DNA of 64,000 nt from Heterodera schachtii (taxonomy: Eukaryota > Nematoda > Chromadorea > Rhabditida > Heteroderidae). The notes beneath the pieces were generated by a model. The model did no database searches. It was not told where the DNA came from and worked only from the letters and a program-made list of their open reading frames with translations. The stretch spans positions 1,860,026 through 1,924,025 of the forward strand of contig SIJG01000021.1 in assembly GCA_023374025.1 (NCBI GenBank). Reading direction: 5' to 3'. This document shows positions 38,784 through 50,319 of this stretch, piece after piece (the first letter of the stretch is position 1; every line of letters begins with the position of its first letter). The translations under genes and the position numbers were made by a program.

Positions 38784-39180
38784 AATGGGCGTTCCGTAAA
38801 TCCGCTACCATGGGCGTTTCGTAAATCAGCCACCATGGGCGTTTTGCAAATCGGCCACCATGTGCGTTCCGTAAATCCGCCACAATGGGCTTTTCATAAA
38901 TCCGCCAACGTGGGCGTTTTGTAAATCTGTCAATGGGTGTAAAAACAAAAAATATAACACATAAAAATTCACAGTTTTTCGGAAATACAATCAGTTAATA
39001 GGGCCAGGGTATTAATTTAAGAAAAAAAGTAAATACATACTATTTTTAAAAAAATTTGAAATTAATATTCTTATAAAGAATATTCATGAGCTATTGAATA
39101 ATGCCATAAGATATTAACCAAGCTATGAATTTTTATGTGTCATATTATTTGTTTTACACCCCTTGGCGGATTTACGAAAC
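38784..39180. mobile_element. Foldback element with one arm expanded into six 25-bp units
   Basis: Six tandem units of ATGGGCGTTCCGTAAATCCG plus five bases occupy 38784-38933. The following bases (GTAAATCTGTCAATGGGTGT and about 30 more) are the reverse complement of the right end, 39130-39180, which carries a single unit GGCGGATTTACGAAAC. One arm has many copies of the terminal unit and the other has one. No target duplication identified. No coding capacity. Confidence 0.65.
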
Positions 39181-39186
39181 GACTCA

Positions 39187-39826
39187 GCACGGCAAAGATG
39201 GACATTTGCGCCGTGCAGTCAAAAATATATTTTATTTTCTATTCCACTTTTATCAATAAAAGAAGAAATATCAATTTAATAGACTGAATACATGCGGAGT
39301 TTCTGACCGTCTACAGCTCAAAGAAACTTGGAATTTTCTGTCTATTAAATTCAATGAGAAAAGAAAACAAATTTTGGGCGCGAAATGTCTTTGTTTTAAC
39401 GACCCTATTCGTTCCTAGGCACCTATTTTACAATTTCATGACAAAAAAAGTCGAAAAAAATGAATTTTTTGTAAGAAAAATAACTATATATTTTTTGCTT
39501 TTATTCAAAAAAAATGAAATTTAATTCTTTTGTAATAAAATGCTGAATAAGTTATTTACCTTGACTTAAATTTTTTAAATGAAAAAGGCTCAGAACTCGT
39601 AAAATTTTTGCCCCTATTTCATGATTTTTACGCCCCTATTTAGGTGCCTATATTGATTTAAAATAATCAAGATTTGATCAATCATTACATGCACTCCAAT
39701 ATGGACTGGGCATAAAAGGCATCGAAGAAGAAATTAGTAATGAATAACAATCGATTATAATTTAGAAAGTGTTGGATCAATCACTTTTTTTAAATGAACC
39801 TTTCTCGCTGTGCGGCGCAAATGTCG
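39187..39826. mobile_element. MITE-like element with GCGCAAATG termini and a nested element
   Basis: GACATTTGCGCCGTGCAG (39202 on) and its imperfect inverse CTGTGCGGCGCAAATGTC (39809 on) form inverted termini. The left end also forms a local hairpin GCACGGC...GCCGTGC (39187-39217). Inside, TAGGCACCTATTTTA (39416) and TATTTAGGTGCCTA (39639) form a second inverted pair about 235 bp apart, suggesting nesting. Confidence 0.5.
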
Positions 39827-39830
39827 TTTT

Positions 39831-42165
39831 CAAGATAAAAAAGTGAATAAGGAATCGTTTTCTAATTAAATTATATTGTATATATTAAAAGAGATACAAC
39901 TAAAAAATATAAATACAAAAATTAGATTAAAATTTAAAATGCAAAAACGGCGGATTTCGTCTATTTAGCTATTAAAAAAGAGCATTAAAGGGCGAAGGTT
40001 TGTTTTTATAATAAATAAATCCAATATTTAAATAAATAAAACTAAAAATAATATTTTTATAAAAAATTTCCTTTCGGTTGTTAAAGGAAGAGGCAATTAA
40101 TAAAACTTTAGTTTGTAAAATATTGCAAATAGAATCTCCAACATAAGGTTACAGATTGAATATGTTTTATTTAAATAATTTAAAATCAAGTTGTAATAGA
40201 CGTGCAAGACAAACAGTAAATCATGAATTTCGAAGTTCAATGAATACAAAAATATATACAAATAGAATCTTCTATCGGACGAATATTATAAATTAAATAT
40301 TCATAATTTATTCAAAGATTTTGAAAAAATAGTTTTGTATAACTCATTAATAACGCAAATCAGGAATTAAGAGAATATTGGAGACCGAATCATGAGAGAG
40401 GCTGAATCCATGAGCAAGAAAAATAATAGAATTTGCCGTATTGTTTTTATCATAACCAAAATAAACAGAATGAAACTAAAATCCCATTAAAAACAAATGA
40501 AAGTAAAAAAAATACATTAATGACACATTTGTGTTAATAATAGATCGTTTTTCTAATTATAAATTTTTTTTATGTTGAAAAATGAGTGGAAAAATCGCAC
40601 AAAAATCATAAAACCGAAAGTGTAAAGAAATGATAGTTTGTAAAAAGAAAAAATGGATTATTTCAATAACAAAATAGCATGCACAATCTCCAAAAAAAGC
40701 AACTAACATTTGAATTTAAGCTAACCCTTCAGAGCTATAAAACTCACACATTATCGATCAACAATTAAGCACAAGATTAAACTGGATAAAAATAAAATTT
40801 AACATGCTAAAATAATATACTTATTACAAAATCCACAGATATAAGAATAAATATAACTTAAAGAAAGGATCTCGTCGAGTTGGAGAAAAAATTGTTTTGG
40901 GCAAACTTGAAAATAAGAAATAAACTGTAAAGAGTCTGAGCAGTATAAAAAATGAAGAACAGACATAAATTCATAATGAAATGTTCGAGTTAAAATGAAC
41001 AGGAATTTTTATGATCAATAAAAAAAAAGATTATAAAAATTAAAAAAAAAGTTTAAATAAACAGCCGAAATTTAATGGCTTTATTTAAACTAATTTATGG
41101 GACAAAGTAATTTTTGAATTAATAAATAAAAATAAACAAAAAAGTGCGTAATAAATTGAAAAGATTCTGAAAATATAAAATTAAAGAAAAATCCATGGTT
41201 TGGAGTAAACGACAAAGACAATTAATTCAACATGCGGTGTAATTGTTAGCAACCACCGTTAATATTTATGTAATTAAATTTTAAATAAAATAAAAATTTC
41301 GACATCGTCAATTTAATAATGTATTTTAATAGAATTTTCTACATATTCTAAATAATTGATGATAACAACAAAAAGGAGAGAATGTTGGACAATTGATAAA
41401 GCAGATTGGTTTTATAAATTAGCTAGTTATCGTTGATAATCTATTCTTGTATTAATCAGTAAAAATTAATTAATAAGTTTCACATAACCAAAATAATAAA
41501 AAACAATTAAAGTAAAAATAATAATTTAAAGTTTTGATAATATTGGTAGTAAACATAATTATTTTAAAAAATGCAGAAAAATTCAATATTTAAAATTAGG
41601 TAAAAATAATCAGTGAAACTACTCGAGTAGTCTTTTTATTAAAAAATTAACATAAAATACCTAAAATATTTATTATCTATTAAACAATAAATATTGCTTA
41701 CCTAATATTAACATTAGTTTAGCAGTAAAAAAAATATTATAATAATTATACAAGAAGCGCACATAAGGATGTAAATATATCATTAATTCTTATAGAGTCT
41801 GTACGAGGGTAACTTATCAAACACCATAAATAATAACGATATAAAGATTGATACATTTTCTGCTGGTGGTCCTGGAGGCCAATATGTAAATAAAACTGAA
41901 TCAGCAATAAGAATAACACATATTCCGACAGGGGAAAAATAAGAATTAGAAGAGCTTTTTTCGTACATATTTTAATTATTTTAATATTTTTCGAAACGAA
42001 TTTTTTTATAAGGATTTTAGGGGACACTGGAAAATTTGTAATCTTTACATATCGGAATTTTGGTCAAAAAGTTTTTGCTATAAGAAGATTACTATTTTAT
42101 TTATAACATGCGCCATATTGAAATGTGAATGGCGTAAGAAAATTAATACAGGAAATATAGCTATT
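39831..42165 (+). other. A-rich gene-free stretch
   Basis: No gene or bounded element. Minus frames of 61 and 93 codons at 41746-42027 overlap each other in different frames and lack coding character. Nothing else recognised. Confidence 0.4.
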
Positions 42166-42170
42166 TAAGG

Positions 42171-42331
42171 CCTGTCCTGTACCTGTATTCCAAAAATGAC
42201 CTGTACCTGTATTTTTTGTACGAAAGTACAGGAAAATACAGGTTCAGGAAAAATACAGGTTGTCAAAATTTTTGCCTGTACCTGTACCTGGATCCAAGAA
42301 AAACACAGGCGCCTGGATCCAGGTACAGGTC
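42171..42331. repeat. Foldback repeat of CCTGTACCTGTA words
   Basis: CCTGTACCTGTATT occurs twice on the left, ACAGGAAAATACAGG in the middle, and CCTGGATCCAGGTACAGG on the right, so the stretch can fold as an imperfect hairpin. The 62-codon + frame crossing it is repeat-derived. No target duplication seen. Confidence 0.55.
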
Positions 42332-42333
42332 GA

Positions 42334-44030
42334 TCGATCTCTAGTAAATTCGATGCAAATAATGGAGCTGTTAATACTATTTAAAAAGAAAATTGCAGAT
42401 TATTTGTTAATATAAAATCAGACATTTTTTCTAATAAAAAAAGTTTAAGGGTTACAAAACTTAAAACTTAATTTGATCTTTCCTAAAATTTTTCATAATT
42501 TATAAAAAAGTAAATTGTCTGAAACTTTATAGAAGGCTTTTTGGAAATCAAGGTTTTTAAACAAATTTTAAAAATTCTTCAATGGCATTTTCTTAAGAAA
42601 CACTTCAAAGTTAAATTATGCTATGTGAAATAATTAAATATCAGGTTTAAATAAATCTCTATGTGTTTTGCAATAAAAATAAAATCTTTATTAAATAACA
42701 AAAGAACGTAAATTGAAAATAGTCATTTAAACAAAATTAACTATAAAAGTATTTTGAATAAAAATTTGCTTAATGAATTTAATTTATTTTTGAATTCAAA
42801 ATTTTAATTATACCAGCCATCAATTCATAAGAAAAACGAAATTGAAAAAAAGGAAGAAACACCAAAAACAAATTTATTTAAAATAGTTATTTCAAGAAAA
42901 ATCTTGCGAAGAAACGAAGAAAATTATTTGATTAAGTAAAAATGTATTTCAACAAATTTCTTTTTGGCAAATTACCTAGAGAAATTAATGATTCGCTTAC
43001 TACATTAAGAAAACACCGAATAGAAACAAACTTCATATTAAACCTAATAGTAATCCTAATATACTAATTTAAAAAAACGAAATTAATTATTTTAAAGAAA
43101 TATTCATGGCAAAAGCTATAAACATGCATGGCATATGTGAATCCAGATAAATTAAATATATGTATATATTTTTTATTTAAGCTTTTCAAATAAATAACAT
43201 AAATAGAATAATAAGAATCCCAACAAAATAATACCTAAAATAAAAAAAATAATAAGAAAAACATAATAAAATGTCCTTTAAATTGCGACAGCAATCTATT
43301 TAATTGAACTCAAAAATATTTGGATATATAAGACAAATCACGGATTATCCAGCAATGTAATTGAGAAATTTTTAAACTTTGCTAAATAGAGATAAATTAA
43401 TATCGGAAGCGAGAGTATAGAAATATTTTACTGAAAATAAATAGTGATAGTGAAGAAAATAATGTGAAAATATAAAATATGAGTGATTAAAAATAATCAA
43501 CAAAAAAAAGTTTGAAAATTTTACTTTCATATAATTTTTATCTCGATTACCAAAATATAATATTGCTCAGATCTGGCTAATATAAATTTAAATATCGAAA
43601 TTTAATGTTTACTTTTGGTTTCTATTATAATGAATGAATTGCTAAACTAAAGTGAGCTATAAACAGCTGAAAATTGGACGCACTCCACAGTTGCGTTAGT
43701 ATCCATCCGCATGAGGAGATGCGTGGGCGCCTCGGCAAGAGAAATATAAAAAATAAGAAATGAAACTTAACCATTGAACCTTTCTCTTAACACGAGAATA
43801 AAATTTAATGCAAGAATAATAATTTTTAATCTCATAAAATTTTGGCCTTTTTAATTAAAAAAATTACAATTGCTATATGATTAAAAATTTAGATGCTAAT
43901 TTAAATAAAAATTATAATTTTCATCGCTTTTTTCTAAAACATGCAAACATGAAAATAATCGAATATGTGTATAATTATTGTTAAATGAGATTAAAAAACT
44001 CCAAATCAATAAAAAATTATTTAAATACCT
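42334..44030 (+). other. A-rich gene-free stretch
   Basis: 43391..43440 resembles 15060..15100 (GAAGCGAGAGTATAGAAATATTTTA against GAAAGCGAGTGTATAGAAAT). A local hairpin CCATCCGCAT/ATGCGTGGG lies at about 43709-43733. No gene. Confidence 0.4.
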
Positions 44031-45427
44031 GATTAAACCGTAGTGCGACATTTGCGGACCGACATTTGCGGACGACATTTGCGGACCGACTTTTGCGGAC
44101 CGACTTTTGCGGACCGACATTTGCGGACCGACATTTGCGGACCGACTTTTGCGGACCGACATTTGCGGACCGACATTTGCGGACCGACATTTGCGGACCG
44201 ACTTTTGCGGACCGGCATTTGCGGACCGACATTTGCGGACCGACATTTGCGGACCGACATTTGCGGACCGACTTTTGCGGACCGACTTTTGCGGACCGAC
44301 ATTTGCGGACCGACATTTGCGGACGACATTTGCGGACGACATTTGCGGACCGACTTTTGCGGACCGACTTTTGCGGACCGACATTTGCGGACCGACATTT
44401 GCGGACCGACATTTGCGGACCGACATTTGCGGACCGACTTTAGCGGACCGACTTTTGCGGACCGACATTTGCGGACCGACATTTGCGGACCGACATTTGC
44501 GGACCGACATTTGCGGACCGACATTTGCGGACCGACATTTGCGGACCGACTTTTGCGGACCGACTTTTGCGGACCGACTTTTGCGGACCGACTTTTGCGG
44601 ACCGGCATTTGCGGACCGACTTTTGCGGACCGTCTTTTGCGTGTCATACTTTCTGGATTTAATTTTCAAAAATTGGATGATCATCTCAATATTGAATTTT
44701 ATATGTGATTTTTCGGAGTTAAGCAAGTTAATGCGAATGAAAATATGAAAAATTTATAAAGTTTTTCCAAAAAGTTCTTTTTTCAATTCCTCTTGGTGCT
44801 AAAAATTTTGATCACTTCATATCATCCTTAAGTAGTGATCTGATCAACTTGTGCAATGCATTAGTTTTTGCGGACCGACATTTGCGGACCGACTTTTGCG
44901 GACCATTATTTCTGGGATTGAATCGTCTAAAAAAGAAAAAAAATTTTTTTTCAAAAATTGAGTGACCAAATTAGTTTTTTTGTTATTTTTCCGAGTTGAA
45001 CATCACCATTAAACAGTAATCTGACAAATTATACAATCAACATCGAAAGAACCCATTTTAAATTTGAAGAAACATTGTATGTAGTTGCTCGTTTTTAATT
45101 TTGGTTGGATCAATGGTTTTAGAACAGCAAATATGGGCAATTTTTGGAAAAAAGATAGAACTATTTTTAGTTTTTGTTTGTTAATTTAATTGTAGGTATG
45201 CCGTATAAAATTTAAACTTTCTAGGACAAAATAAAATTCTCCAATTGAAACAGATCGCCTTGCATTAGCTTACCTTCACTAATTTCAATTTTGGGAGTAT
45301 TTATTTTCTTGAAAATTAAAAAAAGTTTTTTATTTGACAATTCAAGCGGGAAATGTGGTCCGCAGATGTCGGTTCGCAAAAGTCGGTCCGCAAATGTCGG
45401 TCCGCAAATGTCGCACTACGATTAGAC
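44031..45427. mobile_element. Foldback element with a huge one-sided 14-bp array
   Basis: The element spans 44039..45419. Its left end CGTAGTGCGACATTTGCGG and right end CCGCAAATGTCGCACTAC are inverted. Flanks GATTAAAC (44031-44038) and GATTAGAC (45420-45427) form a 7-of-8 target duplication, fitting a hAT-type insertion. The left arm holds about 42 tandem copies of GCGGACCGACATTT or GCGGACCGACTTTT (44046-44641), with a few 11-13-base variants. The right arm has about four inverted units and the centre two more (44868-44906). The long frames in all phases (up to 276 codons) simply translate the array. Confidence 0.85.
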
Positions 45428-46800
45428 TACGTCTCAGTGCACTGGCTAAAAATATAATAAACAAAAGTTTTATAAAATTAATCAAAACCATAACAAAACA
45501 ATAATAAATACTTGAATTGAAATGAAAATGGACTTAAAAATTTAGTATAAAAGTTGTAACATATAAAGTTGAAAGAACAAGAAGTAGTATTTAAATTTTT
45601 TGTGTTATATAATATAACTTTTCATAAATTAGATATGCTATTAGAGATCAAATAGAGCTAAAAAAATAGATATATTAAATTAATTATTATTTACTAGAAT
45701 AATAATGGTAAAGAAGCAAATTAAGAATAAAATGGAATAAACCTTACTAATATTAAATTTAAGAAATATTATCAAAAAGATTAAAAATATAAAGCTTCTA
45801 TAAATACTTGAACTTTCTATCACTATTTAAGATTATATTCTATTTTTTCTATCATTTAATTTGAAGATCAACCTAATCTACGAAATTGACCAGAAAAATA
45901 AAAAAATTCATAAGTTACATTAAAAAACATAGTTTTAAACTTTGATATCATTCAATAACAAAGAAAAAACCTACAGTAACCTAAAATACTAGTTTTTAAG
46001 ATAAAAATAAAGAATCAGGTTGAGAATAAGGATTGAGAAAAAGTATTGCGATTGACAAAACAAGCATACGAGGTCCTTCGGAAAAAACCATGAAAAAAAG
46101 TCAAGTAATTAAGGAACAAGCCATGGTCAAATTTAGTCAAATTTCTAACAGATTAAAAGGTAAGAATAAAATTATAAAAATAACAATCTCATATCATCTA
46201 TGACCAAAGATATGAAAAGGAGGTTATCCTCTAATGACAAGAAAATTTAATTATTGTATAATGAAACTCTCAACCATTTCAAATGTAAATTAATAACAAT
46301 TCATCGTTCAGTCCCCAAATTCTCACCAAAACTAAAAGTGAATTAATAAAAATAAAAATTTATGCACTAAGAGAAGAACCATAAATGCTAACATCTCGGA
46401 CTTTTTAGATCCCACAGGCTCCAGAATAAATAAAAATAATTAAATAAAAATATATTAAAGCTGCTAAATGATCAGTACAATTTTTCATTCTTGCTGATTA
46501 ATGAATATTTTTTGCATGTATTTAATTTTTTTAATTATTTAAATAATTCAAATTTTATTTTTCAGAAAATTTTCTCAACATCATTTTTAGACGAGGCCAT
46601 AATTAAGAAAGTTTTTGAGTGTCGGTATAAAAATCAAAAAATTCAAAAAAAATTATTTTATATTTAAAAAACTAAATAAACCATTTATAAAAAGATTTTT
46701 GGTTCGTTTTCAGATTTAAAATTTTTTAATTTTCGTCTCATTTTTGTTTTGGTTATACGAAATTTTGACGAAAAAAATGAGTTTAAAAAATTGTCTTATA
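45428..46800 (+). other. A-rich gene-free stretch
   Basis: A 43-codon open + frame at about 46035-46163 containing KTSIRGPSEKTMKKSQVIKE ends at a GTAAGA donor-like site. Without a homologue or a partner exon I do not call it. Nothing else recognised. Confidence 0.35.
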
Positions 46801-46805
46801 ATATA

Positions 46806-46862
46806 TAGAAGTATAGCTGAGTGGTGCAACCTGCAGCAGGTTTGTGTTGTGATCAACATTAG
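46806..46862 (+). repeat. Weak tRNA-like segment
   Basis: TAGCTGAGTGGTGCAACC resembles a D arm and box A, followed by CCTGCAGCAGG, which could be an anticodon stem. The expected box B is degenerate (GTTGTGATCAACA). Most likely a decayed tRNA-derived sequence or chance. Confidence 0.25.
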
Positions 46863-47578
46863 TAAAATTTTAGTGTAAAGATTTTCATAAATTAATTTAA
46901 AGCATAATCAAAGCCGAAATTTCCGCTATATTTAAATGTAATTATAAGTTTAAATAACTAAATATTTATTCAGCAGTAGAAAAAAATGTATGTATGAATG
47001 TGGATATTTTTATAACCTCAAAAAATTAAATTAATAATTTAAAAAAATCTTAAAAACAAAATAAAAAACATATTTAAAATACAATATTTAAAAAATAAAT
47101 TTTTATAAAAATTATGAAACGAAAAAAGGAGCAGTTAAAGAATGTTATGCCGATACAAGAGAACTGAATCAAAATATTTTAATAATAAAATAATTCGCCC
47201 ATCTCAGGAAAATAATCAATTAAACAAAAATGCAGCATATAATATTTCTGAAGCTTGCTTGATTATGGAAGAGCAGAACAGAGCAATGAAAAACAAATTT
47301 ATCCTGTCTAAATTTAAAAAAAATGATATTAGAAAAAATAGATAAAATAAATAATATTAATAAATTAAAGATACTATACTAATATTATTTTAATTTTTAA
47401 AATATTTCATACAAACGAAAATAATTTTAATAATAAAGAAAAATAATGTAGTTTAATAAAAAATTATGAAAGAAACATTCAGAAATGTAGAAAAAATACA
47501 ATGCTAAAATTTTATAAATTTATAATAAAATTTCATTTCAAAACCAAAAATGATTAAATCGAAAAAGCATTATTTCAG
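46863..47578 (+). other. Gene-free stretch upstream of the coiled-coil gene
   Basis: A + frame 47142..47345 (68 codons, containing RPSQENNQLNKNAAYNISEA) is open and could be an upstream exon of the next gene. I found no donor that joins it in frame to 47579, so it is left uncalled. The last bases, TTATTTCAG at 47570-47578, are a good 3' splice acceptor. Confidence 0.4.
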
Positions 47579-47989
47579 ATGTACGCCCAACAAAACGACA
47601 TGCAAATTTCGGCGCAAGGAGATGATGTTTTGCCACTGACGGCAGCAGATTTTGCTGCTATGGATGAAGCTCATCAACAACGGGAGGTTGAACGGCGGCA
47701 GCGAGAAGAGCAACAACAAAGAGAACTCGAAAATCGACGAAAATGGATGTGGTCTGACGAGTGGATGGCGCGACAGCGGGCGTGGGAGGAAGAAATGAAA
47801 GAACGAGAACGGGACAAAGACCAATGGGAGCGAACAAAATCGGATGAAGAAAAACAATGGGCTGAGCGCAATGATGCAATAAGAAAGGAGGAAAGAAAGG
47901 AGAAAAAAAATGAAAGTAATGATCCTTTTCATTACACTTTCAAATGGGAAGAATTGAAAGAAAAAGAAAAATTATTTTTTGGAAAATAA
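47579..47989 (+). CDS. Small charged coiled-coil protein, possibly SL trans-spliced
   Basis: A single 136-codon frame. The first ATG directly follows the acceptor TTATTTCAG, which would suit spliced-leader trans-splicing at the start codon, or mark the 5' edge of an internal exon. Residues about 30-115 are a long Glu/Arg/Gln/Lys-rich segment (EAHQQREVERRQREEQQQR; WMARQRAWEEEMKERERDK) with no Pro, typical of a coiled coil or single helix. The C-terminus is FHYTFKWEELKEKEKLFFGK. There is no signal peptide or membrane segment. G+C is much higher than in the flanks, and all Gln codons are CAA or CAG, supporting real coding under the standard code. No family is recognised. It is convergent with the gene at 48525..49693. 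Confidence 0.6.
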   Translation: MYAQQNDMQISAQGDDVLPLTAADFAAMDEAHQQREVERRQREEQQQRELENRRKWMWSDEWMARQRAWEEEMKERERDKDQWERTKSDEEKQWAERNDAIRKEERKEKKNESNDPFHYTFKWEELKEKEKLFFGK

Positions 47990-48099
47990 TTTATTTTCAC
48001 ACATTTTTTTTGTTGATAAATTTAGGAGAAAATTTTTTCAAAAATAAAAATAGGTATTTATTTTACTTTACATTTCGATATTTTTACTCTACTCATTGA

Positions 48100-48260
48100 T
48101 TAAAAATATTTTATGTCTTTTTCGTGCCTTTTTATGCTATTTTTTGGTGTCTTTTACGCTCTATACAATTCGAGACTTTAGAACTAAGATGAAGTTGCAT
48201 ATGTATGTTTTTCCATTTTTCGCGACTTATGCCCATATTTATTCATGTTTTCAAAAAATC
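48100..48260. repeat. Short relic of a GCCTTTTT/CCATATTT-type element
   Basis: Lies between the two convergent genes and contains TGTCTTTTTCGTGCCTTTTT and TATGCCCATATTTATTCATG, words seen in the elements at 2697..3311 and 30123..30789. No boundaries found. Confidence 0.3.
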
Positions 48261-48524
48261 ACTATGGTCATCAGTTAAATTGACTTTTTTGGACCCTTAA
48301 GATAGTGAAAATATTTGAAAAATCATTTTACTAAAAATTTTTATATGATTATTAATTTTCAAAAAAATTCTGTCAACAACTAACACCAAAAAATGAAATT
48401 CATATTTTTTCGTTTTTCATAAAAAATTAATAATTTTTTTATTTCTTATTTTTTACAGAGACTTTTTTAGTATTATGGCCACCCTATCTATTTTTTAAAC
48501 ATTTAAGAATTTTTATTTAAAGGA

Positions 48525-49693
48525 TTATACTTGATAGTTTTGATGAAGTTTGTCACAAAACTCGCATTGATAATCATGTCTAAATTTCAGGTATTGCAAT
48601 ATACGCTTTTTTTTCTTCTCTTCTTCGGAGGTTGATCCTTTTGATCTTCTTCTTTTTCCATCCTCCGAGCTAGTCGTTTCGATTTGTTTATTTTTGAACT
48701 CTAAGGCCTTCTTTGCACGCTCGCGTTCCTCAGGTTTTGTATCTCCAAGCTCCGCATACAATTTCCTAAGATGGTCGCGAAAATTCCGACTTGAGCTCGA
48801 ACTTTGCGATGACGCTCTAGAGGAGGTTGGATTAATCTAAATACTTGATATGAGCATTTTTTATGAAAATAATTGGTTGAATAGACATTATTTAACAATA
48901 GATATAATTAATATTAAATAAAAACTAAAGTATGTATAATAAGATTATAATATTTTTTAATTTCATGGAAATTTCAAGTTTCTAAAATGTTTAATGTGAC
49001 AATTCAAAGTTAAAATTAAAAATTTTAGTGTGTTAAATTTAAAAATCAGAATAAAATGTTTCTGATAAGATAATAGAAACAAACATACATCTAATATTGA
49101 GTGCAATACTTGAGCAGATGTCGATTGTTCGTTTGTTTCATTGCGCTCATCGATTTGCAATGGACCCGAAACGTCAGATATGTTCGAAAATATTGGGTTT
49201 TCGGCTAAGAGGAAATTATGTTAATTATTAAATTTATAAAGATAACGATAAAGATACTTGAAGGTTGATGAAAAACGGATGGAAGCGGTAACGCAGCTTG
49301 GGTTGATGAATTTGCCGGAAGGAAAGTCAATTGAGAAAGAAGTGCGGAAGCGGGAATGCTATTTGAATTTATAGGAATTGGACACGAAGTAGTTGTTGGA
49401 AAGGAAGCCAGTTGTGGAAGAAGGGGAGAAGCGGAAATGACATTTGAATGGAGAGGAATTGAAGATGAATTCGGCGGAAGGGAAGACAATTGCGGAACAA
49501 GAGAAGAAGCGCGGATGGGATTTGAAAGGTTAGAAATTGGAGATGAAGCATTTGGCGGAAGGGAAGACAATTGTTGAAAGGAAGAAGTAGGATTGGGATT
49601 TAAAGGTTGAGAATTTGAAGATGAACCAGAAAACGGTTGAAATGCAGATGCACCTTCATCATCAATATAATAGCCTTTTCTTGAGTTGTCCAT
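48525..49693 (-). CDS. Three-exon gene: Ser/Pro/Leu repeat protein with basic C-terminus
   Basis: Exons on -: 49693-49258, 49204-49089 and 48836-48525. Introns are 53 and 252 bp with GTATCT...TTAG and GTATGT...TTTAG ends. The junction phases (1 and 0) match exactly, giving a 287-residue protein. Residues about 39-135 carry four imperfect copies of a roughly 26-residue unit (for example PQLSSLPPNSSSIPLHSN). The middle is acidic and polar. Exon 3 adds a Ser run (SSRASSQSSSSSRN), a charged helix-like part (LRKLYAELGDTKPEERERAK), basic clusters KRRRSK (about 245) and KKKKR (about 258), and a CEFC pair (275-278). The basic clusters could be nuclear localisation signals. No known domain is recognised. 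The acceptor-like TTTATAG upstream of the ATG would allow trans-splicing. Confidence 0.75.
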
Positions 49694-49741
49694 ATATATT
49701 TTTCTATAAATTTAAACAAACAAATATTATTAATTATTTAT

Positions 49742-50277
49742 TTACATTTTTCGTGCTCGATTTATATCCAGGTGTCCATCCTTGAATGCTCTCGTATAAA
49801 CCACACTTAACAAGTGACCAAGTGTAAACCCGGACTAAATAAATACATGATTGGTCTGTATTTAATTCTATAGCCCGAATTTTAATTTTATTAACTTTCA
49901 ATAACTTAAAACACTAAAAGACGTTTTAGCACAAAAATTCCATGTTTAATTTTTCGTTTTTTGGACCATTTTTGTTTTGGAAAAAAGACAAGATTAAAAC
50001 TTAAAATTTTTATTTCGTCTTTCGCGCATAAAATCCAGGCTTAATAAAAAAGAATTACATGCTGCCACACGTCCTCATCAAGGAGGAAACAGTCGGCGCC
50101 TCGAGATGTGGTCAAAACCTTCCCAGTTTGTTTAAACTTTATTATATACCATTTCCGTTCCGTGCGACACTTGTGGCATTCTTTTATGTCATAAAGCGAA
50201 GCCCAAGAAATTTCATAATTTTTTTCAGAGTTTCCGGCATGATCGTCTGGTGTCTGGTCCTCGTGCTCGTGAGAACA
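49742..50277 (-). CDS. Partial gene, two exons, Cys/His cluster protein of unknown function
   Basis: The 5' part of the gene is not seen. Exon 50277-50059 follows an acceptor TTATTTAG and is open for 73 codons. It includes EHEDQTPDDHAGNSEKNYE, SLYDIKECHKCRTERKWYI and GKVLTTSRGADCFLLDEDVW. A donor GTAATT (50058) and acceptor TTTAG (49835) allow joining in phase 0 to exon 49834-49742, which ends RAFKDGHLDINRARKM and stop. If the donor is not used, the frame stops at 50041, with AATAAA about 27 bases downstream. CHKC plus nearby Cys and His could bind zinc, but no family is recognised. The stop lies only 48 bases before the start codon of the next gene on the same strand. The antisense frame on + (50059-50301) is hydrophobic and less protein-like. 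Confidence 0.45.
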
Positions 50278-50319
50278 CTAAATAACCGAATGATAAAATA
50301 ACGGCCGTTCCGCAGTGAT

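Noticed and set aside
43896..44748. Long overlapping frames of 125-276 codons on both strands
   Set aside because: They are six-frame translations of the stop-free 14-bp array and have no protein-coding evidence.
46035..46163. Possible + exon ending at a GTAAGA donor
   Set aside because: No partner exon, homologue or start; alternative frames of the next 250 bases look equally plausible.
1..47000. Reassigned stop codons (ciliate-like code), because A-rich frames look protein-like if TAA is read as Gln
   Set aside because: All three frames look equally protein-like when stops are ignored. The convincing genes (47579-47989, 48525-49693, 51271-51745) encode many Gln with CAA/CAG and have no internal TAA, TAG or TGA.
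47142..47345. 68-codon + frame as the first exon of the coiled-coil gene
   Set aside because: No donor was found that joins it in frame to the exon at 47579. It remains possible but unsupported.
50059..50301. + strand 80-codon frame opposite the Cys/His exon
   Set aside because: It is hydrophobic and ATG-started but lacks splice or family support. The - frame has more natural composition and acceptor/donor sites.
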